Source of the DNA: CAYQJS01 sp964417895
GTDB lineage: Bacteria; Chloroflexota; UBA6077; SHYK01
NCBI GenBank assembly: GCA_964417895.1
Contig: CAYQJS010000036.1
Location: forward strand, 1-56,306
Length of the DNA stretch: 56,306 nucleotides
Direction of reading: 5' to 3'
A model generated the notes under the pieces. The model made no database searches and was not told where the DNA came from. It worked only from the letters and a program-made list of their open reading frames with translations. The position numbers and the translations under genes were made by a program. Every line of letters begins with the position of its first letter. Position 1 is the first letter of the stretch. Below, one piece after another: positions 36,029 through 44,292 of this stretch.

Positions 36029-36382
36029 GTGAGCACCGAGCAAGGAGCGTCTGTCAGCCCAATCGGTACAACTGCGACCGAGGCTGCCGCACGGCGTGCC
36101 GAGCGTAGTCCGGAGTATCGCGCCGAGCGTGCTCGGCTGCGCGAGTTTGAAGGCATCGCGCGCCTGGTCATCAAGTTCCGCGCGAAGCACAACCTGACCC
36201 AACAGGAGCTGGCCGCCCTGGTCGGCACGAGCCACTCCGCTATCTCTCGCATTGAAGGTGGCCAGCATAAAACGAGCGTCGAGACTCTCCGTCGCATCGC
36301 CAAAGCGCTGGACGCTCGCCTGGTGGTCGGATTCGAATCCGGCCCGGTGGAGAAGCCTGAAAGGGAACTTGTAGCGATCTAG
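36029..36382 (+). CDS. XRE-family antitoxin (HigA-like)
   Basis: A 117-residue DNA-binding protein with a helix-turn-helix in its C-terminal half (LTQQELAALVGTSHSAISRI, residues about 54-73). The preceding helix rich in Arg/Glu fits HigA antitoxins of the HigBA2 type. I chose the GTG at 36029 from the promoter position. Sequence upstream in the same frame belongs to the toxin and operator region. It probably neutralises the upstream HigB-like protein, or once did, and represses its own promoter through the palindrome at 35993-36008. With the toxin partly decayed, the antitoxin may be a survivor kept as a regulator. Confidence 0.75.
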   Translation: MSTEQGASVSPIGTTATEAAARRAERSPEYRAERARLREFEGIARLVIKFRAKHNLTQQELAALVGTSHSAISRIEGGQHKTSVETLRRIAKALDARLVVGFESGPVEKPERELVAI

Positions 36383-36561
36383 CGTCGTCCTGCGCGGGGT
36401 CCGCACGGGCCTCCCTCGGGATGCCGTGGCGAACGTCTTACAGATTGTTACCATCGACCGATCACTCCTATCCGAGCTGGTGGGGAAGCTGGCTGCCCGG
36501 CCATTGCAGCTCATCTTGGCCGGCATTGACTTGTGCTCTGCCGCTAGGAGCGGTGCTCAGC

Positions 36562-36780
36562 TCACGCTGAGGGTGCCTCAACGTGCCTTAGCCGATCTTG
36601 AGGCAGCGCAGGCCCTTCCTGCTCTCCGAGCGTGGTGAGAGCTAGGTCGTAGAGTCGGTCCACCTCGGCGTCGCTGAAGCTGCCGCGATTGGCGCCCTGC
36701 CACCGGGCCTCGGCGGTGGGGACGTGAGCGGAGGTGAAGACGAAATGGTCGAGCGTTGCCGATCTGAGGTTCGATGTGAC
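36562..36780 (-). pseudogene. C-terminal fragment of a ninth family-5 binding protein
   Basis: The minus strand reads FTSAHVPTAEARWQGANRG then SFSDAEVDRLYDLALTTL before decaying to a stop at 36562. This is the ENRWxGxNRGG region conserved near the end of the intact binding proteins. There is no start codon and no upstream or downstream remainder. It shows that the binding-protein family here has undergone loss as well as gain. The rest of 36383-36561 shows nothing recognisable. Confidence 0.7.
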
Positions 36781-36793
36781 CGCGGGGGCGGAG

Positions 36794-37165
36794 TCAGACC
36801 GGATGGCGGCTGATGCGCAGACCCTCGACGGGCACGAGGGTTTCGTGGACAGGATCGACCGCCAGCAGAAAAGCCTCGAGCGTCACCGCGCCAAGCAGCG
36901 TCGGTTCGCCGGGCTCGCCGAAGATAATGGGGGTCGCGCCCTGGAGGCCGGCAAGGCGGACCATCGCATCTCCAACGTCGTTCTCCACTACCTCGCCGCT
37001 TGCGATGCGGAACCGCTGGCGGCGCGTGGGTTGAACGCCGAGGCGCTGCAAGAGCTCCCTCGGCACGGCAGTGAACGTCGAGCCGGTGTCCACCGCAGCC
37101 TCGACATCCTCGAAGCGTGTGGCGGCCAGGTCCCCAATCTGCAGGCGAACATTAAACGTCGTCAT
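36794..37165 (-). CDS. Clan AA (retropepsin-like) aspartic protease
   Basis: A 123-residue single-domain protein with the retropepsin-like active site VDTGSTFTAVP (Asp in DTG). A second family element, PIIFGEPGEPTLLGAVTLEAF, corresponds to the hydrophobic-Gly/LG segment of the fold. One DTG per chain means an active enzyme would need to dimerise. I preferred the internal ATG at 37165 (GGGGG upstream) over the one at 37183 because homologues begin with a short M-T-F-x-V strand. Such proteins occur widely as small stand-alone genes in Chloroflexota and Cyanobacteria, often of unknown role. Neighbours give no functional hint. Confidence 0.75.
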   Translation of the reverse strand: MTTFNVRLQIGDLAATRFEDVEAAVDTGSTFTAVPRELLQRLGVQPTRRQRFRIASGEVVENDVGDAMVRLAGLQGATPIIFGEPGEPTLLGAVTLEAFLLAVDPVHETLVPVEGLRISRHPV

Positions 37166-37309
37166 TTGCGTCCCCCAGATCATACGCCGGAGTCATCCCG
37201 GGCTGGCTGACGGTGCCTATCTTCTGCGCCTATGGCAGCTCCCCGAACCACGCGGTCAGCTCGACGCGCAAAGCTCCGACTTTGACAATCTGGGCGAACG
37301 GACCGCTGC

Positions 37310-38098
37310 TCAACGATTCATCAACTGGTCGTAAACGAGCTGATACGAATCGGGGGGCACACCGAGGTCGCCGCGGAAGGGGCGGTCGTACGCGACGATG
37401 ACGAAGATGACGAGGCCGATGAAGAAGGCGACGTGGGACACAAGGATCTGGTGCAGCCGCTCGTCCTCGACTTCGAAGAAGTACGACGAGCTGAGTGCGG
37501 ATAGGGCGCCGAGCACGACCAGTATCCACATCGCACTCGATAGCCCCGCGCTCACGGCATCGAGCCGGGTCCGCCGTGCCTCGACCATGCTGTTATAGAT
37601 GCGCAGCGTCTCGCCGTGCAGTATTTTTTGCCCCTCCGTGGACGGCTCGAACCCAACGAGCGTCGCCTGGAACCGATCCACCAATTCCACACCGCCGCGC
37701 GGAACCTCGCCACGCCGTTGCTGCGGCCACGCCTCCTGAATGACATACTCGGTGTAGCGGCGGATGTCGCTCTGCAGCCGGGCTCGCGGCGGATCGGGAT
37801 ACGCAGTCACATCCCGGTAAAGGGCCGCCAGCTGGGTCGCCTCGCGGGTCACGATGCGCGACACCTCCACATGGCTTTCGTAGACGGCGACGGCTACCAG
37901 CGCGACCAGCAGCCCGTACAGGACTACGACGCCATGGAAGACTGCGCCCGTGAAGCCGCTATCCTCCCGGTGCATGGTCAGGCGCGAGAGGACCAGGCGG
38001 CGCACGACGGCGAACCCGATCAGGCCGATCAACACGAACAGCGTGACGATCGAAACCCCCAACAGTGGGACCGGAAGACCGAAGACCCACTCGAACAA
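37310..38098 (-). CDS. DUF4239-like integral membrane protein
   Basis: A 262-residue inner-membrane protein with four hydrophobic segments: residues about 8-32, 48-70, 190-212 and 222-240. Two lie near each end, with a helical soluble region between (residues about 75-185). The arrangement and the YxSHVEVSRIVTREATQLAALYRD segment resemble DUF4239 proteins, whose function is unknown. The start at 38098 gives a typical N-in hydrophobic helix. No partner gene is apparent. The 286 bp between it and the HbpS-like gene hold no gene that I can support. Confidence 0.65.
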   Translation of the reverse strand: MFEWVFGLPVPLLGVSIVTLFVLIGLIGFAVVRRLVLSRLTMHREDSGFTGAVFHGVVVLYGLLVALVAVAVYESHVEVSRIVTREATQLAALYRDVTAYPDPPRARLQSDIRRYTEYVIQEAWPQQRRGEVPRGGVELVDRFQATLVGFEPSTEGQKILHGETLRIYNSMVEARRTRLDAVSAGLSSAMWILVVLGALSALSSSYFFEVEDERLHQILVSHVAFFIGLVIFVIVAYDRPFRGDLGVPPDSYQLVYDQLMNR

Positions 38099-38384
38099 GC
38101 CACCCTCCTAAGTCATGCGCTGCGACGGCGGGATTGCGAGGGTTCTACCTAAACGGTTTCAACCGCTGCTACTGGGACCACTCCCCGGCCAGGAAGCCGC
38201 GGGCCTGCCCCTGGGGCTGGTAGGCGCTTGATCGACAGCCGACTCCCGGGAGACCCCACGCGAAGCAAAGGAGCTAACATCTCCGGAGCAGCCACCGCGG
38301 GGGTTGCGGCGGGCCGACCGGACGGGCTCGTTTATCAGCTCGGCAGGCGCGTAGGCGAAGCCGGGCGGTGAGTGTCTTCGAGCG

Positions 38385-38801
38385 TTAGGCCTGGCGCTTC
38401 CAAGCGGCGATCCCGGCCTCGGCGATCTGCGTATCGACCCCGCCTCGGCCGCCCGCCACCCCGATCGCGCCGATGACGTTGCCGTCTCGCTCCAGCGGTA
38501 TTCCTCCGCCCACGTAGTACACCTCACCGGGGAACAAGCTCGGCGTCGAGTAGTAGCGGTCGGGGGCTGACTCGCGAAACCGTGGGGCGTCGCTCGTAGG
38601 TCCCTGGAGGAGAAGCGTAGTGAATGCCTTGGCCATGGCAAATCGGTCGCGGTACAGCGCCGCGCCGTCCATCTTGTCGATGGAGACGACGTGACCCCAC
38701 TCGTTCACCACCGCCACGGCGACGTTCTGCCCGAGCTCCTGCGCCCGACTGACCGCCGCGTCGATCATTGCGCGCGCCTCTTGAAGTGAAATCGACATCA
38801 T
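38385..38801 (-). CDS. HbpS/GlcG haem-degrading-domain protein
   Basis: A protein of about 138 residues with the Haem_degrading (GlcG/HbpS/PduO C-terminal) fold. Segments are AVAVVNEWGHVVSIDKMDGA and YVGGGIPLERDGNVIGAIGVAGG. These small proteins occur as accessory genes beside catabolic operons and may bind haem or cofactors. GGTGGGG precedes adjacent ATGs at 38801 and 38798. A GTG at 38807 directly follows the stop of the upstream ABM gene. The close spacing indicates one operon with that gene. Confidence 0.8.
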   Translation of the reverse strand: MMSISLQEARAMIDAAVSRAQELGQNVAVAVVNEWGHVVSIDKMDGAALYRDRFAMAKAFTTLLLQGPTSDAPRFRESAPDRYYSTPSLFPGEVYYVGGGIPLERDGNVIGAIGVAGGRGGVDTQIAEAGIAAWKRQA

Positions 38802-38807
38802 CCCCAC

Positions 38808-39089
38808 CTAGTCGACGACGTACCGCTCGGGCCTGCCGGGGCCCGCGCGCAAGTTAGCGCCGATCCCCGGCCGCTGGCGGTTCAGCTCGGCGTGCGCGGC
38901 GAGGCTCGCCTCATCTGTCCACCGTTCCACCAGGAGCAGCCTGTCCGGGTCCTCCGTGTTCTGGAACAGGTCGAACTGTTCGCATCCTGGCTCTTGGCGC
39001 ACCTCAGCGTGTCTGGGCGCCCTTGCTCGCGCCAATTCCGGCCCTTTCCCCGGCAACGCGTCGATGTTCACGATTACCCTGATCGCCAT
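38808..39089 (-). CDS. ABM-domain (antibiotic biosynthesis monooxygenase-like) protein
   Basis: A 93-residue ferredoxin-like alpha+beta protein of the ABM/YgiN type. The family pattern is evident: MAIRVIVNIDALPGKG at the start, PGCEQFDLFQNTEDPDRLLL in the middle, then VERWTDEASLAAHAEL. Members oxidise quinols or act as small dimeric accessory enzymes. Its stop touches the start region of the HbpS-like gene, indicating translational coupling. The BNR-repeat gene ends 25 bp upstream on the same strand, so three or four genes may share one transcript. The substrate is unknown. Confidence 0.8.
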   Translation of the reverse strand: MAIRVIVNIDALPGKGPELARARAPRHAEVRQEPGCEQFDLFQNTEDPDRLLLVERWTDEASLAAHAELNRQRPGIGANLRAGPGRPERYVVD

Positions 39090-39114
39090 GATTCACACCC
39101 CCTCTATAACTGGC

Positions 39115-40176
39115 TCAGTCGGCCGCGGCCCACAGGACCAACGCTGCTGGCAACTGGAAGGGCAGCTCCTGCCAGCTTTCCCCGCGATCAGTCGTCTCCA
39201 TCAGCGTGCCCGGCACCTCGGCGGCGACCCGGCCGCTGCTACGCGACGCCGCGCCGAGCGCGGCAAAAGCCGAGTCGCGGGCGCTGGGATCGTTGGCCAG
39301 GCCCCAGACCATCGGCCTGAGCATGTCGGGCAGGCCCTGGGTCACCCGCTGCCAGGACTGGGCACAGTCCGCACTGCGGAAAAGGGCAGCCTGAGCAAAC
39401 TCGGGACGATCCCAGGAGGCCGGGGTCTTGTCAGCCGTTGCAAGCAGGATCGCAGGCTGGTCTCCATCTCGACCGGGCGGGAAGAAGATGAAGTCATGGA
39501 AGTAGTCCCGTGTGAGCCCCTTCTCGGCGCGAACCCAGCCGTTGGCCGGGTTCGCGCTAGTGTAGAACCCTTTCGCCGTAGCGGCAAAGTATCGGGTGCT
39601 GCTCCCAGGCAACGGCGCCACGACGTGAATGTCCAGGTAGTCGATGCCCTGGCTCACGTCTTCCCAGGACGCCCCCCGGTCGAAGCTGCGCACGATGCCG
39701 CCGTGCTCCAGCGCGAGATAGATGGTGCTCGGATCGTCCGGATGGACGCAGATGTCGCATACATGGCCGAGGTGCGGTGGCACCGGAAACCACCAGTGAG
39801 CGCGCACCTCCTCTGGCAACTCCAGCAGCGCGGTTAGCTCCTCCCAGGTCTTCCCACGGTCCTCGCTGCGGTAGAGGTGGACGGGCTCGGTTCCGGCGTA
39901 GATGACGTCGTCGTCCGTCGGGTCCACGGTGACGGCCCGCACGTAGCCGTCCAGCAGCTTGGACCAGTGTTCACCGGCATCCTCGCTGCCGTAGAGGCCC
40001 CCATCGTGGCGCATTCCAACATAGACGCGCTCCGGGTGCTGCCGGCCGCCGGTGACCGCGGCGGGGTCCGCGCCCGTGAGAGCGCAGCCAGCCTCGCTCC
40101 AGCCTCCGGCGGCGGATCGGAACATATAGAGCCCTTGATGGGTTCCGGCGTAAAGGCGGGCATCTGCCAAAGTCAT
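39115..40176 (-). CDS. BNR/sialidase-like (VPS10-type) beta-propeller protein
   Basis: A 353-residue propeller protein with repeated Asp-box or BNR motifs: GSEDAGEHWSKL, RSEDRGKTWEEL, SFDRGASWEDV, RSADCAQSWQRV and TTDRGESWQEL. It has no signal peptide, so it is probably cytosolic despite resemblance to secreted glycosidases. Members of this group are often called WD40/YVTN or exo-alpha-sialidase-like without known activity. I chose the ATG at 40176, preceded immediately by AGGGGAGGG; the frame is open farther upstream but loses blade-like sequence. It lies between the cupin and ABM genes, all on the minus strand. Confidence 0.8.
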   Translation of the reverse strand: MTLADARLYAGTHQGLYMFRSAAGGWSEAGCALTGADPAAVTGGRQHPERVYVGMRHDGGLYGSEDAGEHWSKLLDGYVRAVTVDPTDDDVIYAGTEPVHLYRSEDRGKTWEELTALLELPEEVRAHWWFPVPPHLGHVCDICVHPDDPSTIYLALEHGGIVRSFDRGASWEDVSQGIDYLDIHVVAPLPGSSTRYFAATAKGFYTSANPANGWVRAEKGLTRDYFHDFIFFPPGRDGDQPAILLATADKTPASWDRPEFAQAALFRSADCAQSWQRVTQGLPDMLRPMVWGLANDPSARDSAFAALGAASRSSGRVAAEVPGTLMETTDRGESWQELPFQLPAALVLWAAAD

Positions 40177-40229
40177 CCCTCCCCTGGCTTCTTGCAGCGA
40201 GGACCTCGGAAACTCGGTTGTGAAGGAGA

Positions 40230-40646
40230 TCAGGCCCGGTTGTGGTAGACGCGGTCGTCCTTTGCGCTCGCTCCGCCAACACGGGCCGATACCCGAAACA
40301 TGACCAGCGGCCCTTCGCCAGAGTTCTCGAACCAGTACATCGTGTTGCGCGGCACCAGTACCGCCTGATGGCGCTCGGCCCGAGCGAGCACCTCGTCCTG
40401 CTCTCCATGGAAGGTGACCTCGCCCTCGAGCACGATCCAGGTGGCGTCCCCGTCGGTGTGGTGGTGGAGGGCGACTTCGCCCCCTGTGTCCCATCGATGC
40501 AGCAGAAGGGTCAGCAGCTCGCTCCGGGCGAGCACCTGCACGTTGCGGTCTCCTGGCACCCATGCCGTGGTGACGACCTGGACCGGGCTCTTCGGCACCG
40601 GCTTGACGCTCGCCTGGTTCGTTTCCGCGCTCGTGATCTCGACCAT
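40230..40646 (-). CDS. Cupin-domain protein
   Basis: A 138-residue single cupin. Motif 1 is ALHHHTDGDATWIVLEGEV, with clustered His metal ligands, and motif 2 lies around NTMYWFENSGEGPLVMFRV. GGAGG is 7 nt upstream of the ATG at 40646. It is the first gene of a likely operon with the BNR protein, ABM monooxygenase and HbpS-like gene. Small cupins near catabolic genes may be dioxygenases, isomerases or binding proteins; none can be singled out here. The 292 bp separating it from the divergent binding-protein gene presumably hold both promoters. Confidence 0.8.
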   Translation of the reverse strand: MVEITSAETNQASVKPVPKSPVQVVTTAWVPGDRNVQVLARSELLTLLLHRWDTGGEVALHHHTDGDATWIVLEGEVTFHGEQDEVLARAERHQAVLVPRNTMYWFENSGEGPLVMFRVSARVGGASAKDDRVYHNRA

Positions 40647-40938
40647 TCTGTCCTCCAGCTTTGTCCTCTTCCGGTCGGGTCGGGCTTCTGGTTTAGGAGC
40701 GTCAGGGCGGCAAGGAGTATACCGGGTATGCAGAGGGCGCACTGCAAGGCGTCGTGCTCGCGAAAACGCCGGTTGCATGGGGTGGACCGCCGTCCCTGAC
40801 CGAGGCCGCGAGCTTGAAGTGGGGCACGGCGTCCTGGCTCAGAGGCGCGGGACGCGAATGCCCGGCAGACATATTGACGTGTCAGGGGTTGCAGGCATAG
40901 CATGCGGCTGCGAAATACGCGGGCCGGAGGTGAACAAC

Positions 40939-42663
40939 ATGGCGCTTGGACGGCGGGCCTGTTTCTGGGCAGTGGTGCTGGCGCTGCTCGCGTCGGGGTG
41001 TGCCCCTCCACTGCCCAGAGCCGACGTCGCGGGCGGCGGGGACGCCGCGCAGCGGTCGGCTATGCCGAAGCGCATAACGATCGCGATCTACGGTGATCTG
41101 ACGACGTTGCGAAGCCAGGTCATGACGGTCACGCCGGGGCTTACCGAGATCGAACAGATCATCAACGCTGGACTGGCGGCCATCGACGATCGGGGCAATC
41201 TGCATGGGCGTCTGGCCGAGAACGTTCCGACCCTGGAGAACGGCCTGTGGAGAGTTGTCGAGGACGGACGCATGGAGACTACCTGGACCATCCGTCCGGA
41301 GGCGAGGTGGCACGATGGAACGCCCTTCACGTCGCACGACGTGCAATTCACCGTCATGCAAGTGGGGAAGCACCGCGACTCTCCCGCTTTTCGCCACCTT
41401 ACCTACGACTCGATTGACTCCATCGAAACGCCAGATGCCCGTACGGCAGTCGTCCGCTGGAGCAGAGTGAACACCGACGCCGACAAGCTGCTGTCGACGC
41501 TGGGCACTCCCTGGCCCATGCCGCTCCCAAAGCACCTCCTGGAGCGGTCGCACACAGAAGACCCGGTGAACTTCCTGCAACACCCCTATTTTGGCCAGGA
41601 GTTCGTGGGGACCGGACCGTACAGGATCCGCGATTGGACCATCGGCAGCCACGTTGTGCTCGAGGCCAACCCCGACTACGTCCTGGGCCGGCCTCGCATC
41701 GACGAGATCGAGATCAAGCTGATCCTGGACCTGAACACGATGATGGCCAACATCGCGGCTGGTACCGTCGATGCCAACCTGGGGCGCGGCATATCGCTCG
41801 AGCAGGCTTTAGACATCCGCGGGCTCTGGCGGACGGGGCGGGTGGACATTCCACCTCGGAGCGTCATTGTGATTTATCCCCAGCTGATCAACCCCACTCA
41901 GCCGGCGGCAATGACAGACGTGCGCTTCCGCAGGGCGGTGCTTCACGCCATCGACCGGCAGACCCTGGCCGATAGCATCATGCGGGGCCAATCCTCCGTC
42001 GCCCACGTGTTCCTCAATCCCAATGAGCCCGAATACCGGCCGATCGAGCCGAGCATTGTGCGGTACGAGTACGATCCTCGCGCTGCTGGGCAGCTGATCG
42101 AACAGCTAGGCTACGCGAGAGGCGCTGACGGGATGTTCGCGCGGGCCGGCCAACCACTCAGCACGCACTTTCAGTCCACAATCCTGGACGTTCACCAGAA
42201 GGCCCTGCTCCCTGTCGCCGACTTCTTGAAGCAGGTCGGCGTAGCCAGCGAGATCGAGATCCTCCCGCCCCAGCGCGTGGATGACCGCGGTTACCGAGCG
42301 ACGCGCCCCGGCTTCGAGCTCGTAAGGACCGCCAACGAGCTGAGCTCCTACCTCTCCAGGAACCATGGATCGCAGACTCCGCTTCCGGAGGACAACTTCC
42401 GTCGCTACACGAACAAGTCTCGCTATATGAGCGCGGAGTACGACGGCCTCATCGACCGGTACTTCGCCACCATCCCGTGGCAAGAGCGGGTCGATGTCCT
42501 CGGGCAGATCGTGCATCACACGACGGAGCATTTGATCGTGATGGGGCTCTTCTACGACGTCGAGCCGATGGTGGTCGCCGACCGGCTGACCAATGTGGAG
42601 ATGAGGAAAGCGGAGCTCTCCAGCCCGGTCTTCAACGTGCACGAGTGGGACCTCAAGCTGTGA
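40939..42663 (+). CDS. Family-5 solute-binding lipoprotein 6
   Basis: A 574-residue SBP_bac_5 lipoprotein. The signal MALGRRACFWAVVLALLASGC gives the lipid Cys at residue 21, and GGAGGTG precedes the ATG at 40939. The frame is open upstream but only this start gives a lipoprotein signal. Family segments are RWHDGTPFTSHDVQF, FVGTGPYRIRDWTIG and VRYEYDPRAAGQLIEQLGYA. The motif ENRW is degraded to EDNFRRYTNKSRY, while the C-terminus keeps FNVHEWDLKL. It is closest to copies 5 and 8. It is convergent with Rieske oxygenase 4, whose stop lies 53 bp away. Confidence 0.9.
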   Translation: MALGRRACFWAVVLALLASGCAPPLPRADVAGGGDAAQRSAMPKRITIAIYGDLTTLRSQVMTVTPGLTEIEQIINAGLAAIDDRGNLHGRLAENVPTLENGLWRVVEDGRMETTWTIRPEARWHDGTPFTSHDVQFTVMQVGKHRDSPAFRHLTYDSIDSIETPDARTAVVRWSRVNTDADKLLSTLGTPWPMPLPKHLLERSHTEDPVNFLQHPYFGQEFVGTGPYRIRDWTIGSHVVLEANPDYVLGRPRIDEIEIKLILDLNTMMANIAAGTVDANLGRGISLEQALDIRGLWRTGRVDIPPRSVIVIYPQLINPTQPAAMTDVRFRRAVLHAIDRQTLADSIMRGQSSVAHVFLNPNEPEYRPIEPSIVRYEYDPRAAGQLIEQLGYARGADGMFARAGQPLSTHFQSTILDVHQKALLPVADFLKQVGVASEIEILPPQRVDDRGYRATRPGFELVRTANELSSYLSRNHGSQTPLPEDNFRRYTNKSRYMSAEYDGLIDRYFATIPWQERVDVLGQIVHHTTEHLIVMGLFYDVEPMVVADRLTNVEMRKAELSSPVFNVHEWDLKL

Positions 42664-42716
42664 CCTGCCCTTGAGGCCCTGCCCTCCCACGAGGCCGCAG
42701 TGAGCGAACGGCGCTT

Positions 42717-44054
42717 TTAACCCCGCGGGGCCCCCACAGGTTCTTGCCGGCTAGCCAGCTTGTGGTCCATCCCCTGGCGGCTGCGGAAGCCGAACAGCTC
42801 GGGCGCCGACCTCTGCGCCTCGACCGCGCGCTGCTGCTGCTCGCGGAACGTCCCAATTCCGCCCCGGCGCGCGTCCTCTGTCCGCATGCCCAGGTAGACG
42901 TTCTGCGCCGCGTCGCGGAAGGTGTTCATGGGGTCGCCACCCTCCTCGACGATGCTAATGTTCTGCTCCAGCATATGGCGGAAGAGGAGAATCCCCTTGT
43001 CTGAGCCGCCCAGGTGCTCCAGCGTGCGGTCGGCTACCTCGCCCTGAGTGATCCAGGCGACGATGTCCTGCTCGGGGTTGCTCTCGAACAGGTGCCACGG
43101 AACGTAGCCGTTCTCGCTCACCTGGGGCACGGTCGGCTCGTAGAGCGGAACGTCTTCGTCCTGCTGCGGCGCCTCATCCGGGTCCGCGGGGTGGCAGAGT
43201 ACCCACCAGTGGTCGGTATGGGTGTCGTCCCTGGGCACCCGAATCTGGAAATGCGGGCCGCTGCGCCCCCATCGCTCCCGTTCGAGGCCGTCGCCGCCCT
43301 GGCGCAAGTAGTAGGGGAAGACGATGGGGTGGCCGTCGGCCCAGTGGGTGTCTTCATCTTTGCTGTCGACGTAACCGTGGCGCTTGTAGATCCCGTACTC
43401 GAAGCGGTCGAAGCCGATCTTCGCGTGCTTACGCGGCGCCCCGCGGTAGTAAATGTCCTGGCCGCGCATCTCGGAGATGAAGTTCGCGAAGTGACCGTGC
43501 AGCCATTCGACGTGAACCGGGTCGAGCGAGTTCTCCTGGCACTGCAGCCAGCTGCACGGCAACACCGCGTGTGCCAGGTGGCGGACGACGCCCTCGATGG
43601 CGAAGACATCCCAGTTGGGGATCAGTGGAGCGGGAGCCGGACCCAAGTAGGCGAACACGATACCGGCCTTGACCTGGACCGGGTAAGCTTTGAGACGGAT
43701 GACGTCCTTGTAGTTCGATTCGGGATTGTCCGTTTCCTCAAACGGCTGCTCGATGCACTGGCCCGTCTCGTCGTATCGCCAGCCGTGGTACGGGCAGCGC
43801 AGCCCCGTTTGCTCGGGAATGCCGTACACCATGCCCATGCGGCGGTGGGCGCAGAACGGCTCGATGAGCCCAAGGGTGCCCGACCGGTCCTTGTACAGAA
43901 CGAGATCCTCACCGAGGAGACGGATGGGTACGGTGTAGCGGTCCTTCATCTGCGAGAGGGCGGCTATGGGGTGCCAGTAGCGGCGCATAAGCTCGCCACA
44001 AGCAGTGCCCGGCCCAACCCTGGTGAACCGCTCGTTCTGTTCCTTCGTCAGCAT
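42717..44054 (-). CDS. Rieske non-haem iron oxygenase 4
   Basis: A 445-residue oxygenase alpha subunit. Rieske ligands are C68, H70, C87 and H90 (FCAH...CPYH). The iron-site residues are D178, H181 and H186 in NSLDPVHVEWLH. CPYHGWRYDETGQC and a long charged region near residues 225-300 set it apart from oxygenases 1, 2 and 5. It belongs to the broad phthalate/vanillate-demethylase-like group, and substrate and reaction (dioxygenation or O-demethylation) are open. Binding protein 7 is next upstream on the same strand, 238 bp away across a family E repeat. A purine-rich GGAGGAAGGAAAC region precedes the ATG. Confidence 0.9.
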   Translation of the reverse strand: MLTKEQNERFTRVGPGTACGELMRRYWHPIAALSQMKDRYTVPIRLLGEDLVLYKDRSGTLGLIEPFCAHRRMGMVYGIPEQTGLRCPYHGWRYDETGQCIEQPFEETDNPESNYKDVIRLKAYPVQVKAGIVFAYLGPAPAPLIPNWDVFAIEGVVRHLAHAVLPCSWLQCQENSLDPVHVEWLHGHFANFISEMRGQDIYYRGAPRKHAKIGFDRFEYGIYKRHGYVDSKDEDTHWADGHPIVFPYYLRQGGDGLERERWGRSGPHFQIRVPRDDTHTDHWWVLCHPADPDEAPQQDEDVPLYEPTVPQVSENGYVPWHLFESNPEQDIVAWITQGEVADRTLEHLGGSDKGILLFRHMLEQNISIVEEGGDPMNTFRDAAQNVYLGMRTEDARRGGIGTFREQQQRAVEAQRSAPELFGFRSRQGMDHKLASRQEPVGAPRG

Positions 44055-44126
44055 GTTTCCTTCCTCCTCCCTGTGAGCTGAGGTGTTGCCAGCCTAGCGC
44101 TGCTGCGCTGGTGATGGTTTGATGAT

Positions 44127-44216
44127 TGTCATCCTGAGCGCCAGCGAAGGATCTGCGGTTAGAACCAAGCTGGATCCTCCACCAGATGCTTCGTCGCTGC
44201 GGCTCCTCAGCATGAC
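44127..44216. repeat. Family E repeat with terminal inverted repeats
   Basis: TGTCATCCTGAG at one end pairs with CTCAGCATGACA at the other, with an AGCGAAGGATCT-type interior over 90 bp. It is the fuller copy of the element at 2162-2223 and is non-coding. Confidence 0.75.
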
Positions 44217-44292
44217 AGTTGGGATCGTTCCTTGCCTAACGGAACACTCGACCATGATTGGTGCCTATTGTGGCATTCCACGCGCCGAAGCG

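Noticed and set aside
36426..36638. A 70-codon plus-strand open frame between the antitoxin and the protease
   Set aside because: No ribosome site or family likeness, and its end overlaps the recognisable minus-strand binding-protein fragment.
38159..38384. Possible extra coding frame extending 3' of the HbpS-like gene
   Set aside because: The frame is out of register with the HbpS-like gene and has a Ser/Arg/Pro-rich translation without any motif.
43014..44081. Plus-strand frame antisense to Rieske oxygenase 4
   Set aside because: The minus frame carries all Rieske and iron ligands; the plus frame is compositional.
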